64,000 nt of DNA from Acidimicrobiales bacterium. GTDB lineage: Bacteria; Actinomycetota; Acidimicrobiia; Acidimicrobiales; SZUA-35. Each line of letters starts with the position of its first letter. The first letter of the stretch is position 1. The notes below the pieces were generated by a model that saw only the letters and a program-made list of their open reading frames with translations, searched no databases and was not told the DNA's origin. The stretch lies in assembly GCA_041394265.1 (NCBI GenBank), contig JAWKIO010000006.1, positions 434,001 to 498,000 on the forward strand, in the 5' to 3' direction. Below, piece by piece: positions 41,125 through 50,287 of this stretch. A program made the position numbers and the translations under genes.

Positions 41125-42105
41125 TCAGTAGCCGGCGTCGATGTCGACCACGCCGTTGAGCGCCGTTCGAGCGGCGAATCGACGAACGTTGTCGGTGATG
41201 TGATCGGCGAGGAGCGGGATGCCCATCTCGGGGGTGTTCCCGACGTGCGGTGTGATGATGGCCCGCGGTTCGCTCCACAAGGGGTGGCCCGGAGGGAGCG
41301 GCTCGGGGTCGGTGACGTCGAGGGCGGCGCCGCCGATCGACTCGTTGCGCAGGGCGTCGACCAGGGCGTCGGTGTCGATGTGGCCACCTCGAGCGACGTT
41401 CACGATCCACGCCGTCGGCTTCATCGCCGACAGTTCGGCGCGGCCGATCACACCCTTCGTCTGACTCGTGAGCGCAAGGGCCAACACGACCAGGTCGGCG
41501 TCGGCGAGCACCGATAGACGGTCATCGAGCGTGACCACGTCGTGGACCCCGGCGACCGGTTCGACCTGGCGGCGCACCACCGTGATGCGGCACCCGAACG
41601 GTTCCAGCATCGGGACGAGCGCCTCGGTGATCCCCCCGGCGCCGAAGATGACGACGTTCGCACCTACGAGGTTCGTACCCTGCGGCGGCGACCACGAGGC
41701 GGCGCGGGCGTAGGTCGCGAGCCCGCGCATGCCGGCCAGGCCGAGCATCAGGGCGTGCTCGGCCACCGGCGTGGCGTACACCCCCTTGGCCGCCGTCCAG
41801 ATCCGCCGCTCCCCGTTGGCATTGTGATCGTCGAGGTACGGCACGAAGGGCTCGATACCGGCGAAGGGCAGGCCGATCCAGCGAACACCTGGGCCGTTTG
41901 CGATCACGTCGGGCAGTTGTGCGGCCGCATGTGGGTCGGCCCACACCAGCGCTTCGGCCTGGTCGATGGAAACGACCTCGCCGCCACCTTGGGTGACGGC
42001 GAGTTCGAGTGATTCGTAGCGACCACTCTTCGGCTCGACTGCGACCCTGGGCGTGTGCCGAGGATCGGACGGTGGCGACGGGTCGGATGCGGGTGAGGCG
42101 CTCAC
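41125..42105 (-). CDS. D-isomer-specific 2-hydroxyacid dehydrogenase
   Basis: An NAD-dependent 2-hydroxyacid dehydrogenase of about 326 residues. It has the dinucleotide motif VVIFGAGGITEALVPML, the loop MKPTAWIVNVARGGHIDTDALVDAL with the substrate Arg, and the catalytic Glu/His pair in DVTDPEPLPPGHPLWSEPRAIITPHVGNT. The GxGxxG motif is modified (GAGGIT), as in some NADP-preferring members. I chose the GTG at 42105, downstream of the transporter stop; an ATG at 42156 would add 17 residues and overlap that gene. Substrate unknown. Confidence 0.88.
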   Translation of the reverse strand: MSASPASDPSPPSDPRHTPRVAVEPKSGRYESLELAVTQGGGEVVSIDQAEALVWADPHAAAQLPDVIANGPGVRWIGLPFAGIEPFVPYLDDHNANGERRIWTAAKGVYATPVAEHALMLGLAGMRGLATYARAASWSPPQGTNLVGANVVIFGAGGITEALVPMLEPFGCRITVVRRQVEPVAGVHDVVTLDDRLSVLADADLVVLALALTSQTKGVIGRAELSAMKPTAWIVNVARGGHIDTDALVDALRNESIGGAALDVTDPEPLPPGHPLWSEPRAIITPHVGNTPEMGIPLLADHITDNVRRFAARTALNGVVDIDAGY

Positions 42106-42124
42106 CCGAGTGTTCTTAGCCGGT

Positions 42125-44893
42125 TCAGACCGAGAGTGCGAGGTGTGCGGGTGCAATCGACACGTCGGCGGTCACGGGATCGGCCGCAGTGCCGAGGTCG
42201 ACCGCCTCGGCGATGCGGTAGCGACCCGACGGGTCCTGGGCCAGCCAGAGCATGCCTTCACGGCGCTCAGGGCGACGCACGCCGAGCAGGCGCCCGTCGC
42301 GGTCCATGAGTCGACGTTCGGGGTGATCGACGGTGATGGCAATCGTGACCGGCGACGACGAGTCGACCGCCTGGACCTTCACCAGTCGGGGGCCCTTGCC
42401 GACGACTCGGAAGCCGTTGGTTCGCAGCGCCAGGTTGTGCTCCACGAGCTCGCTGTACACCGGGGTGTCCTCGACGAAGACGGTCGAGAGCTCGGCATCG
42501 GCCGGGTCGTTCTGGAAGCTGAACTCCGCACGGAGCAGACCCTGCACGATGCGCCGCCACTGCGGATCGATGAGCGGACGAGGCTCACTCGCCGCGAGCT
42601 CGCCTTCCGGGCGGTCGGTCGAACGACGATTGTGGAGCATTTGCGAACCTCCGATGGAGTCCATCATCTGTGCGTTGCTGCTCCCATCGGACGACAGGAC
42701 CAGATCGTGAACGTTTGCGAGCGACGAGGCGGCGGCCGCATTGGCCGCACCCGCGGCCAGCACCGCACTCGGCGCGCCCTGCCCGATGGAGCCGCCCGAT
42801 GGCAGAGCCGTCGGATCGAGCGAACGCTGTGCGGCGTCGGCGTCGAGGAACGAGACATAGAACAGGCGATCACCGAGAAGGGCGGGTCGCAGCAGCCACG
42901 TGCCGATCAACAGCTCCACGATCATCACGGCGGCAAGACCGATGCCGAGGCGACGAGCGATCTCGAGATCGCTCGCCAGGAGGCCCATCCCGCAGACGGC
43001 AACGATCGCCATGCCCAGGACCGCAGCACGCCCCTCGCTGCGGATGGCGTCGGTCATGCGGTCCTGCTCGATGTCGGCGTAGTCGAAGCCCGACTCCTCG
43101 GCCGAGGCCATGGCGTCGGGATCGCCGGCGAGGGCATCGGGAATGCTCGACTGCTGCACGGCCAGCCGTCGCAGCACGCCCAACTCGAACAGACCGACGC
43201 CGAGTGACACCACCAGAGCCACCAGCTGGAGTTCGCCCATGGTCGCGTCACCGACCACGACGTTGTAGACGCCGAGCGCACTACCGACGCCCATGATCCG
43301 CATGGCAGCCACGATCGCTGCGGTCTTCGGCGAACGGACGATGACGAAGGCGGCGATCGCGCCGCCGGCCGCAAGGGCAAGCACCAGCAGGATCAGCAGG
43401 CCGGCACCGTCGCCGGCCGCTCCGACGGCGTCGGCGGGAACGCCCGACAGCGAAACGGAGATGCCGGGCACGTCGACCCGCTGCACCAGCTCGGCGAGCT
43501 CCCGGGCGCCCTGTGAGCGAGCGGCGACCGCCGGGGTCACCACGGCGAGCACATCGTCGTCCTGCATGAATCGATCGCCACGAGCGGCAACGACGAGCGA
43601 GCCGTCGACATAACGACCCGAGGCACTCTCGACCCATCCGACGCTCGGCATCGCCGAGACGGCTCGGGCCCACGCCGACACCTGCTCTTGCCCGACGCTG
43701 CCGTCGTCACTGCCGATGGTCGCGAGCAGTGCCGACGTGGGATCGCCACCGGTGGAGCGGAGGGTGTCGGCCACCGTGCGGGAGGTGACGCCGGACGGAA
43801 GGGCCGATTCATCGAGCAGCTCACCGCTGGGCAACCGGGTGGCGAAGGCACCGAGGCAGAGCAGGAAGATGGCAAAGTCGGCGAGGATCGCCGTGGGAAC
43901 GTCGCGACCGTCAGGAAGGTGCAGTCGGAAAAGGCGGTAGTCGTCCTCGTCGGGCACCTGCGGCAGGGTGGCGAGCATGGCGGGAAGGACGGCGAAGGTG
44001 ACGACGGCAGCGACGATCGACCCGGTCGCCACGCCGATGGCGGGCGTGCGGGAGGCGCCGACGACCTCGAGCAGGATGGCGGCGCCGATGAGACCACCGA
44101 CGAGGAGCGAGAGCTCGGGGAGCAGCGAGCGAATCGCCGAGCGGATCGACTCGGCCTGGTCATCACCTTGCGGATGCTTGAACCATTCGAGGAGGCGGAA
44201 GCCGAGCACGGACGACACGAGAACACCCGCCAGTACGGACGGGACGCCGGTGGTGGCGAGCGAGCCGTCGAAGTGACCGACCGACTGGGCGCCGAGCAGG
44301 CCACCGGTGAGGGTGGCAAGGGCGACCGAGGCGGAGACGGCCAGACCGTAGCGGCCGCCGACCGACACGGTCACCATCACCGCCAGCAGGATCATGACCG
44401 GGGCAATGGCCACCAGCAACGACCGGTTGAGCCGGTCGAGCAGGTCGCGGTCGGCCACGGCTCGACCACCGACGAGCGCCGGAGTACCGGGGAGGACGTC
44501 GGCGACGGTGGTCGAGATCGTGCTGAGGAGCTCACCGTCGGCGGTGTCGTCGATCGAGATGTAGACGGCCTGACGGCCGCTCGACACCGCTTCGGTGGCG
44601 ACCGAGTGGACCCCGTCGAGTTCCGCCAGCGCCGGGAGCAGCTCACCTCGCACCGAGGCGGCAACGTCGCTCGAACCCCTCGACCCGACGAGCAGGGTGA
44701 CGTCGGGAAGATCGCCGGGCTCCACGCCCGACATGCCCAGCTGCTGGGTGGACATCATCGGGCGGGCCGTGCCGATCGATGCCAATGCCGTACCGGCCAG
44801 CAGCAGCAACACGATCGAGGACAGCACGATGAAGGCGAAGCGCCGCAGATAGGCAGGACTCGCCGGGAAGGTCAAAACACGAGCTGGGGCCAC
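42125..44893 (-). CDS. MMPL/RND-like transporter
   Basis: A membrane protein of about 922 residues with two sets of hydrophobic segments separated by extracytoplasmic regions (first helix YLRRFAFIVLSSIVLLLLAGTALA; groups around SLLVAIAPVMILLAVMVTVSVGG, LSLLVGGLIGAAILLEVVG, LLILLVLALAAGGAIAAFVIV, LQLVALVVSLGVGLFELGVL, AVLGMAIVAVCGMGLLASDL). This is the RND/MMPL layout. The last 250 residues form an extra soluble domain (DPQWRRIVQGLLRAEFSFQNDPADAELSTVFVEDTPVYSELVEHNLALR) I do not recognise. Start at the GTG at 44893 fits a GAGG 7 bases upstream; a -10 box (TACGCT) at 44931-44936 places the longer start (44944) upstream of transcription. Cargo unknown. Confidence 0.82.
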   Translation of the reverse strand: MAPARVLTFPASPAYLRRFAFIVLSSIVLLLLAGTALASIGTARPMMSTQQLGMSGVEPGDLPDVTLLVGSRGSSDVAASVRGELLPALAELDGVHSVATEAVSSGRQAVYISIDDTADGELLSTISTTVADVLPGTPALVGGRAVADRDLLDRLNRSLLVAIAPVMILLAVMVTVSVGGRYGLAVSASVALATLTGGLLGAQSVGHFDGSLATTGVPSVLAGVLVSSVLGFRLLEWFKHPQGDDQAESIRSAIRSLLPELSLLVGGLIGAAILLEVVGASRTPAIGVATGSIVAAVVTFAVLPAMLATLPQVPDEDDYRLFRLHLPDGRDVPTAILADFAIFLLCLGAFATRLPSGELLDESALPSGVTSRTVADTLRSTGGDPTSALLATIGSDDGSVGQEQVSAWARAVSAMPSVGWVESASGRYVDGSLVVAARGDRFMQDDDVLAVVTPAVAARSQGARELAELVQRVDVPGISVSLSGVPADAVGAAGDGAGLLILLVLALAAGGAIAAFVIVRSPKTAAIVAAMRIMGVGSALGVYNVVVGDATMGELQLVALVVSLGVGLFELGVLRRLAVQQSSIPDALAGDPDAMASAEESGFDYADIEQDRMTDAIRSEGRAAVLGMAIVAVCGMGLLASDLEIARRLGIGLAAVMIVELLIGTWLLRPALLGDRLFYVSFLDADAAQRSLDPTALPSGGSIGQGAPSAVLAAGAANAAAASSLANVHDLVLSSDGSSNAQMMDSIGGSQMLHNRRSTDRPEGELAASEPRPLIDPQWRRIVQGLLRAEFSFQNDPADAELSTVFVEDTPVYSELVEHNLALRTNGFRVVGKGPRLVKVQAVDSSSPVTIAITVDHPERRLMDRDGRLLGVRRPERREGMLWLAQDPSGRYRIAEAVDLGTAADPVTADVSIAPAHLALSV

Positions 44894-45169
44894 AGAACAT
44901 CCTCGTCGGCACCAACTCCGCCCGCTGGGTAGCGTAGTCGGCACGTTCCGTGGTGGTCTCGCTTCCGCGCAAAGATGGCTCCGACCAGGACAAAGACTGC
45001 GGAGAGCGGTGACACCAACGCCCCAGGTGAGACCTCGGTGGCAGGCACCGAAGCTGGACTACCATCGGGCCCGGCTCACGCCGCCCGGGTGTGGGTCCGC
45101 GGCGAACCCGCTCACCGCAGCGAATCAGGGAGCCGCGATCCGCTGGTATCCCTGGAAAGGCAACTGATC

Positions 45170-45793
45170 ATGTCCAATCTCACCGACGGTCTGCTCTCCC
45201 AGCTCGGGTCGGGCGGTATCGCACAGATCGCGCAGGCACTCGGCACCGACGAGTCCAAGGCCCAGGGGGCGATCGGCTCGGCCCTGCCCGCCATCCTCGC
45301 CGGCCTGGCCAACAACACCCAGAAGCCCCAGGGCGCCGAAGCACTCGCCTCGGCGCTCGAGGACCACAGCCCGAGCGTGTTCGACCAGCTCGGCAATGTG
45401 GTCAAGAGCGCCGGCGGTGCCGACGGCAACGCCATCCTGGCCCACGTCCTCGGGCAGAAGCGTGGCGGCGTCGAGCAGCAGCTCGCCGGCCAGACCGGGC
45501 TCGACCTCGGCGCCATCTCGAAGCTCCTGCCCATGCTCGCTCCCCTGGTGCTCGGCTACCTCTCGAAGCAGAAGAGCGAACGGGGCCTCGACGCCGGCGC
45601 GCTCGGATCGATGCTCGGCGAGGAGCGACGGGCGAGCGAGGCGAAGAGCCCCGGTCTCGGCGGCCTGGCCTCGATCCTCGACGCCGACGGCGATGGCTCG
45701 ATGATGGACGACCTCATCGACCTGACCAAGGGCGGCGGTGCGAGCAAGGGAGGCCTCGGCGGCCTGCTGTCCAAGGTGCTCGGACGCCGCTAG
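45170..45793 (+). CDS. DUF937 domain protein
   Basis: A 207-residue protein. MSNLTDGLLSQLGSGGIAQIAQALGTDESKAQGAIGSALPAILAGLANNTQKPQGAEALASALEDH matches DUF937 (YidB-like), and a second Gly/Leu-rich module follows (LDLGAISKLLPMLAPLVLGYLSKQKSERGLDAGALGSML). No signal peptide or known catalytic motif. Function unknown. Start with a clear ribosome binding site (GGAAAGG). It is followed by a tandem hairpin array. Confidence 0.9.
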   Translation: MSNLTDGLLSQLGSGGIAQIAQALGTDESKAQGAIGSALPAILAGLANNTQKPQGAEALASALEDHSPSVFDQLGNVVKSAGGADGNAILAHVLGQKRGGVEQQLAGQTGLDLGAISKLLPMLAPLVLGYLSKQKSERGLDAGALGSMLGEERRASEAKSPGLGGLASILDADGDGSMMDDLIDLTKGGGASKGGLGGLLSKVLGRR

Positions 45794-45885
45794 CACTGCC
45801 CAACGGGCAGCACTGGCACTGCCCAACGGGCAGCACTGGCACTGCCCAACGGGCAGCACTGACACCGCCCAACGGGCAACACTGC
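45794..45885. repeat. Tandem array of four 23-bp hairpin repeats
   Basis: Four head-to-tail units (45794-45816, 45817-45839, 45840-45862, 45863-45885) of CACTGCCCAACGGGCAGCAC-type sequence. Each contains CTGCCC AAC GGGCAG, a 6-bp hairpin with a three-base loop; the fourth unit has changes. The array starts at the base after the DUF937 stop codon. It may be a multiple terminator or repeat-expansion site. Confidence 0.9.
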
Positions 45886-45903
45886 TGAGACTGCTCGGGG
45901 CAG

Positions 45904-45909
45904 TACGGT
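45904..45909 (+). promoter_or_regulatory. -10 box for leaderless CopD-like gene
   Basis: TACGGT ends 6 nt before the GTG start at 45916, consistent with leaderless initiation. Confidence 0.45.
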
Positions 45910-45915
45910 GTCGCC

Positions 45916-46326
45916 GTGCTTTCCGTCTCGATCGACCACCTCCGACTGTTCGTCCACGTCCTTGCCGCCTCGGTCTGGGTTGGCGGCCAGGTGATCCTGG
46001 CCGGACTCGTGCCCCGGCTCCGCCCGTTCGGACCCGAGGCCATCAAGACCGCGGCGAACGGCTTTGCGATCGTCGCCTGGCCGGCATTCGTCATCGCCTT
46101 CGTCACCGGCATCTGGAACATGTTGGCCGTGGACTACTCCAACGTTCCCGGCTGGAACGCCACCCTCGGGATCAAGATCCTGCTGGTGGTGGCGGCCGGG
46201 GCGTCGGCAGCGCTGCACTCGACATCGCAGAGGCGGGCGATCATGGCGATCACCGGGGCCGCCGGTGGCATCTTGGCCCTGGTCATCTTGTTCATGGGCA
46301 TCATGCTGGCCAACCCGACCTCCTGA
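45916..46326 (+). CDS. CopD-like membrane protein
   Basis: A 136-residue integral membrane protein with four hydrophobic segments. The N-terminal helix HLRLFVHVLAASVWVGGQVILAGLVPRL has the HxxAAxxWxGG signature found in CopD-type and related heme/copper membrane proteins. Histidines in the first helix could bind heme or copper. Such small actinobacterial proteins are uncharacterised. Start is a GTG 6 nt after a -10 box. Confidence 0.75.
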   Translation: MLSVSIDHLRLFVHVLAASVWVGGQVILAGLVPRLRPFGPEAIKTAANGFAIVAWPAFVIAFVTGIWNMLAVDYSNVPGWNATLGIKILLVVAAGASAALHSTSQRRAIMAITGAAGGILALVILFMGIMLANPTS

Positions 46327-46339
46327 CGCTCCGAGCGTC
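46325..46339 (+). terminator. Short hairpin at the end of the CopD-like gene
   Basis: GACGCT-CCG-AGCGTC, a 6-bp stem with a three-base loop starting within the stop codon. Followed by two GGAGCCGTTGG-containing direct repeats (about 46341 and 46360), but no T-run. Confidence 0.45.
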
Positions 46340-46406
46340 GGAGCCGTTGGGCTCTACCGTCGGAGCCGTTGGCTCGTGACCGGCAGACCGCGCTAGACAT
46401 CGAGCC

Positions 46407-47909
46407 ATGACGCTCTCACCTTCCACGCCCGTCATCGTCGGTGTCGCCCAGCAGGGCCACCGCCTCACCGATCCCGCCGATTCGGTCGAGCCGGCCCAGC
46501 TGATGATCGATCTGACCCGCGCCGCCGCCGACGACGCCGGGTCCGCCGACCTGCTGCGCCGGATCGACGCCGTGGCCGTGGTCGATGGCGCGTGGAAGTA
46601 CCCCGATCCCGGGCGGATCGTCGCCGAGGCCGTCGGTTCACCCGAGGCCACCACGATCCAGTCCTACGGCGGCGGCAACACTCCCCAGTCGTTCGTCAAC
46701 TCGCTGGCGGCGAGGATCCAGGCCGGCGAGTTCGAGGTCGCCGTGCTCACGGGAGCCGAAACCATCTGGAGCCGTCGCCGCCGCAAGTCCCTCGGTCTCG
46801 ACAAGAACACGCCGCTCCTCGACGCGGCGCTCGCCCAGTCGACCGATGCCGAACCCGACGAGCGCTTCGCCGGCGACATTCCGATGTCGAGCGACTTCGA
46901 GCTGCGACGCGGCATGGAAGCGCCGATCAACTACTACCCGGTGTTCGAGTCGGCGATCCGCCACGCCAACGGCGAGTCCATCGACGACCACCGCACCCGG
47001 GTCGCCGGCCTCTGGGCCCGATTCAACGCCGTCGCCGCCAACAACCCCGAAGCCTGGTCGCCCGACCCCATGACCGCCGAGCAGATTCGTGAGGCGACAC
47101 CCGACAACCGGATGGTCGGCTTCCCGTACACCAAGGCGATGAACTCCAACTGGGACCTCGACCAGGGCACGTCGATCATCCTGTGCTCGGTCGCCGCTGC
47201 GGAGGCCGCCGCCGTGCCGCGCGATCGCTGGGTCTTCCCGCTCGCCGGCACCGACGGCCACGACACCTACGCCGTGTCGGAACGCCGCGACCTCCACTCC
47301 TCCCCCGCCATCGCCGCCTGCGGCCGCGGGCTCCGCGAACTCACCGGCATCGACCCGGCCGACGCCGACCACGTCGACCTCTACTCCTGCTTCCCTTCGG
47401 CGGTGCAGATCGGCGCCACCGAACTCGGCCTGGGTCTCGACCGAGACCTCACCGTCACCGGCGGTCTGCCGTTCGCCGGTGGCCCGCTGAACAACTACGT
47501 CAGTCACTCCATCGTCACGATGGTGCAACGCCTCCGGGCCCATCCCGGCGATCTGGGATTGGTCACCGCCAACGGCGGCTACACCACCAAGCACGCTGCG
47601 GGCTACTACTCGACCGAGCCCCGAGACGGCGGCTTCGTGTCGGCCGACATGCAAGCCGAGATCGACACCGTGCCACCTCGCCCGGTGGCCGAAGATCACG
47701 TCGGCCCCGCCACGATCGAGGGCTACACCGTCATGCACGATCGCGAGGGACCGTCGGTGGCGCTGGCCGCCCTGTTGACGAGCGACGGCGCACGCACCTG
47801 GGGCTCGTCGAAGGACCCGGCGGTGATGAGTGAGCTGATGGCCTCGGAGGGGATCGGCCGCACGGTCACACTCGACCCCGACGGCGTCTTCGTGCTCGCT
47901 TCGGACTGA
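46407..47909 (+). CDS. Thiolase-like protein (acetyl-CoA acetyltransferase family, no active-site Cys)
   Basis: A 500-residue protein of the thiolase superfamily found in actinobacteria: SPSTPVIVGVAQ start, EAVGSPEATTIQSYGGGNTPQSFVNSLAARIQAGEFEVAVLTGAE, and C-terminal GLPFAGGPLNNYVSHSIVTMVQRLRAHPGDLGLVTANGGYTTKHAAGYYSTEP. In true thiolases a nucleophilic Cys lies in the segment after EVGG/NGG; here GGGNTPQSF has no Cys, so Claisen condensation by the usual mechanism is doubtful. It may be an SCP2-thiolase-like protein acting with a partner. No neighbours indicate the pathway. Confidence 0.85.
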   Translation: MTLSPSTPVIVGVAQQGHRLTDPADSVEPAQLMIDLTRAAADDAGSADLLRRIDAVAVVDGAWKYPDPGRIVAEAVGSPEATTIQSYGGGNTPQSFVNSLAARIQAGEFEVAVLTGAETIWSRRRRKSLGLDKNTPLLDAALAQSTDAEPDERFAGDIPMSSDFELRRGMEAPINYYPVFESAIRHANGESIDDHRTRVAGLWARFNAVAANNPEAWSPDPMTAEQIREATPDNRMVGFPYTKAMNSNWDLDQGTSIILCSVAAAEAAAVPRDRWVFPLAGTDGHDTYAVSERRDLHSSPAIAACGRGLRELTGIDPADADHVDLYSCFPSAVQIGATELGLGLDRDLTVTGGLPFAGGPLNNYVSHSIVTMVQRLRAHPGDLGLVTANGGYTTKHAAGYYSTEPRDGGFVSADMQAEIDTVPPRPVAEDHVGPATIEGYTVMHDREGPSVALAALLTSDGARTWGSSKDPAVMSELMASEGIGRTVTLDPDGVFVLASD

Positions 47910-47980
47910 TCGCTCACGCCACACTGGCGCCGGCCTGCCAGGTGACGACTCCTCAGCTTTGCCGCTGAACATCCGACCAG

Positions 47981-50230
47981 GTGGAGGTGGATTCCGCTTC
48001 TCCCCTCGCACCGCTGACGGCCTCGCCGGCCGAGCACCGCCTTCGCCGTCTACTCTCCGCCGTCGCACTCGCCGCCGGCACCCTGCTCTTTGCGTTCGGC
48101 GTCGACCCGGCCGGCGCTGAGCTCGCCTCCGACGCCGAGCCCACCTGGGGCGTGTCGGGCCAACTCGACTCCGCGTCGAACAATTTCGCCGCCGAAGTCT
48201 GGGACTTCGCCCAGCGGGGCGACGTCATGTACGCCGGCGGCAAGTTCACCACCGCCGTCTCGGGACCGGGCGGCCGCACCGTGCCCCGCAACGCGCTCGC
48301 CGCGTTCGACTCGCGCAACGGCACGCTGATCGAGTCGTTCGACCCCGACGTGCGGGGCGGCGCCGTCTACGCCGTCGAGCTCTCGCCCGACGGCAGCCGG
48401 CTCTTCATCGCCGGCGAGTTCACCTCGGTCGAGGGCGTCGACAACACCGCCGGGCTCGCCGCACTCGACCCGGTGACCGGCGCGCTCGATCCCACCTGGC
48501 GAGCCGGGCTCGAACGCCCGTGGACCGACGCACCCCCGGTCGGCCGCGCCCTCGACGTGTCGGGGCCGTGGCTCTATGTCGGCGGCAACTTCACCCACAT
48601 CGACGCCGGGACCGTCCGGCGCCAGCTCAGTCGCGTCGGCCGGGTATCGCTCGCCACCGGCGAGCCCGATGCGGCCTTCGCTCCCCAGGTCGCGGGCGGC
48701 GGGGTGTGGGACATCGAGCCGAGCGTCGACGGCAGCCGTCTCTACCTCGCCGGCTTCTTCAGCACGGTCAACGGCGACGCCACCTACGGCGATCGATTCG
48801 CGGCGGTCCAGACCTCGAACGGCCAGCTCGTCCCCGGCGTGGCGCCGTTCGAGCCCAACCTCGACCGCACCGGCCGGCAGTACGCCATCGCCGTCACCAA
48901 CGACCTGGTCTTCGTCGGCGGGGAGGAGCACATGCTCCAGGTCCTCGACGGCCAGACCCTCGAACGTCGCCAGCTCTACTTCGGTGGCTCGCCGTCGTTC
49001 CTTGCCGCATCGCCGCTCTACGGCGGCGGTGACTTCCAGGTCCTCGAGACCGTGGGCGATCGGGTCTATGCCGGCTGCCACTGCTGGAACTACCTGCTCG
49101 AATCGTCGCAGGGCCCGACGCTCTTCCCGACGAACGTCTTCTCCCCGGGCACCTGGACCCCGATTCGTTCGGTCGCCGCCTTCGATGGCGCATCGGGGGA
49201 TCGCCTCGACGACGTCCAGTTCGACCTCTCCGGTGCGGGCGGGGCCTGGGCCCTGCGGGGCGCAACCGACGGCTGCCTCTGGGTCGGCGGCGACATCACC
49301 CAGTCGGGCGGCAAGTGGCTGAGCGGCATCGGCCGATTCTGCGACGAGTCGGTCGCCACCGACACCGAGCGGCCCACCACGCCGAAGGGCTTGAAGGCGA
49401 CCGCAACCGCCGAGGGCATCGAGCTGAGCTGGACCACATCGTCGGACAACATCGGCGTGACCGGCTACGAAGTTCGCCGTTCGACCGACGGCACCGTCGG
49501 CCCCGTCATCGCCACCGTCGCACTCCCCTCCTACCTCGACGCATCGACCGTGGCGACCGAGATCTACACCTACGCCATCACGGCGATCGACAACGGCGGC
49601 AACCGGAGCTGGCGAAGCAACTTCGCCACGATCCAGGAGACGACATCGGTGGACACCGAGCGTCCTTCGCCGCCGCAGGGCCTCGTCGTGGACAGCGTCG
49701 CGGCCGCCGAGGTGGTCCTGTCGTGGAAGCCGTCGACCGACAACGTCGGTGTGAGCCGCTACATCGTCTTCCGGTCCGAAGCCGGCGCAACGGCGGTCGA
49801 AGTCGGGCGATCATCGACCACGGCGTTCAGCGACGCCACCGTGGTCGCCGGCAAGAACTACACCTACACCGTGAAAGCCATCGACGCCGCCGCCAACACC
49901 AGCTGGCGGAGCAACACGGCAGTGGCGTCCACCAAGGCGGCCTCGACCGACGCCGAGCGACCGAGCACCCCGAAGGGACTCAACGGGCTCGCCACGGGCG
50001 GCACGGTCGTGCTCACCTGGACCAGCGCCACCGACAATGTCGGTGTGACCGGCTACGAGATCTACCGCTCGACCGACGGCACCGTGGGCTCGTTCCTCGC
50101 CACCTCGCCGACCTCGTCGTTCACCGACGTCGGGGTCGAGGTGGGGGTCGCCTACACCTACACGGTCAAGGCATTCGACGAAGCAGGAAACGTGTCCTGG
50201 CGGTCCAACCTCACGACCATCAACAGTTGA
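47981..50230 (+). CDS. Secreted beta-propeller protein with three fibronectin type III domains
   Basis: A 749-residue exported protein. The GTG start is followed by a signal peptide (LRRLLSAVALAAGTLLFAFGVDPAGA, about 22-46). Residues 60-440 hold repeated motifs of the kind SPDGSRLFIAGEFTSVEGV, GPWLYVGGNFTHID, VDGSRLYLAGFFSTVNG, typical of delta-60/PQQ-like propeller repeats. Three FN3 domains follow at about 460-553, 556-650 and 655-749, each starting RPTTPKGL/RPSPPQGL/RPSTPKGL. No membrane anchor or LPXTG. Surface binding or scaffold role is likely; substrate unknown. Confidence 0.85.
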   Translation: MEVDSASPLAPLTASPAEHRLRRLLSAVALAAGTLLFAFGVDPAGAELASDAEPTWGVSGQLDSASNNFAAEVWDFAQRGDVMYAGGKFTTAVSGPGGRTVPRNALAAFDSRNGTLIESFDPDVRGGAVYAVELSPDGSRLFIAGEFTSVEGVDNTAGLAALDPVTGALDPTWRAGLERPWTDAPPVGRALDVSGPWLYVGGNFTHIDAGTVRRQLSRVGRVSLATGEPDAAFAPQVAGGGVWDIEPSVDGSRLYLAGFFSTVNGDATYGDRFAAVQTSNGQLVPGVAPFEPNLDRTGRQYAIAVTNDLVFVGGEEHMLQVLDGQTLERRQLYFGGSPSFLAASPLYGGGDFQVLETVGDRVYAGCHCWNYLLESSQGPTLFPTNVFSPGTWTPIRSVAAFDGASGDRLDDVQFDLSGAGGAWALRGATDGCLWVGGDITQSGGKWLSGIGRFCDESVATDTERPTTPKGLKATATAEGIELSWTTSSDNIGVTGYEVRRSTDGTVGPVIATVALPSYLDASTVATEIYTYAITAIDNGGNRSWRSNFATIQETTSVDTERPSPPQGLVVDSVAAAEVVLSWKPSTDNVGVSRYIVFRSEAGATAVEVGRSSTTAFSDATVVAGKNYTYTVKAIDAAANTSWRSNTAVASTKAASTDAERPSTPKGLNGLATGGTVVLTWTSATDNVGVTGYEIYRSTDGTVGSFLATSPTSSFTDVGVEVGVAYTYTVKAFDEAGNVSWRSNLTTINS

Positions 50231-50287
50231 TCGTCTGATCGACGGCCCCATCCCACAATCCGACGGCGACGCGGCTTTACTGGAGGG

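Noticed and set aside
45794..45885. CRISPR array
   Set aside because: Units are directly adjacent with no spacers, and no cas genes are seen.
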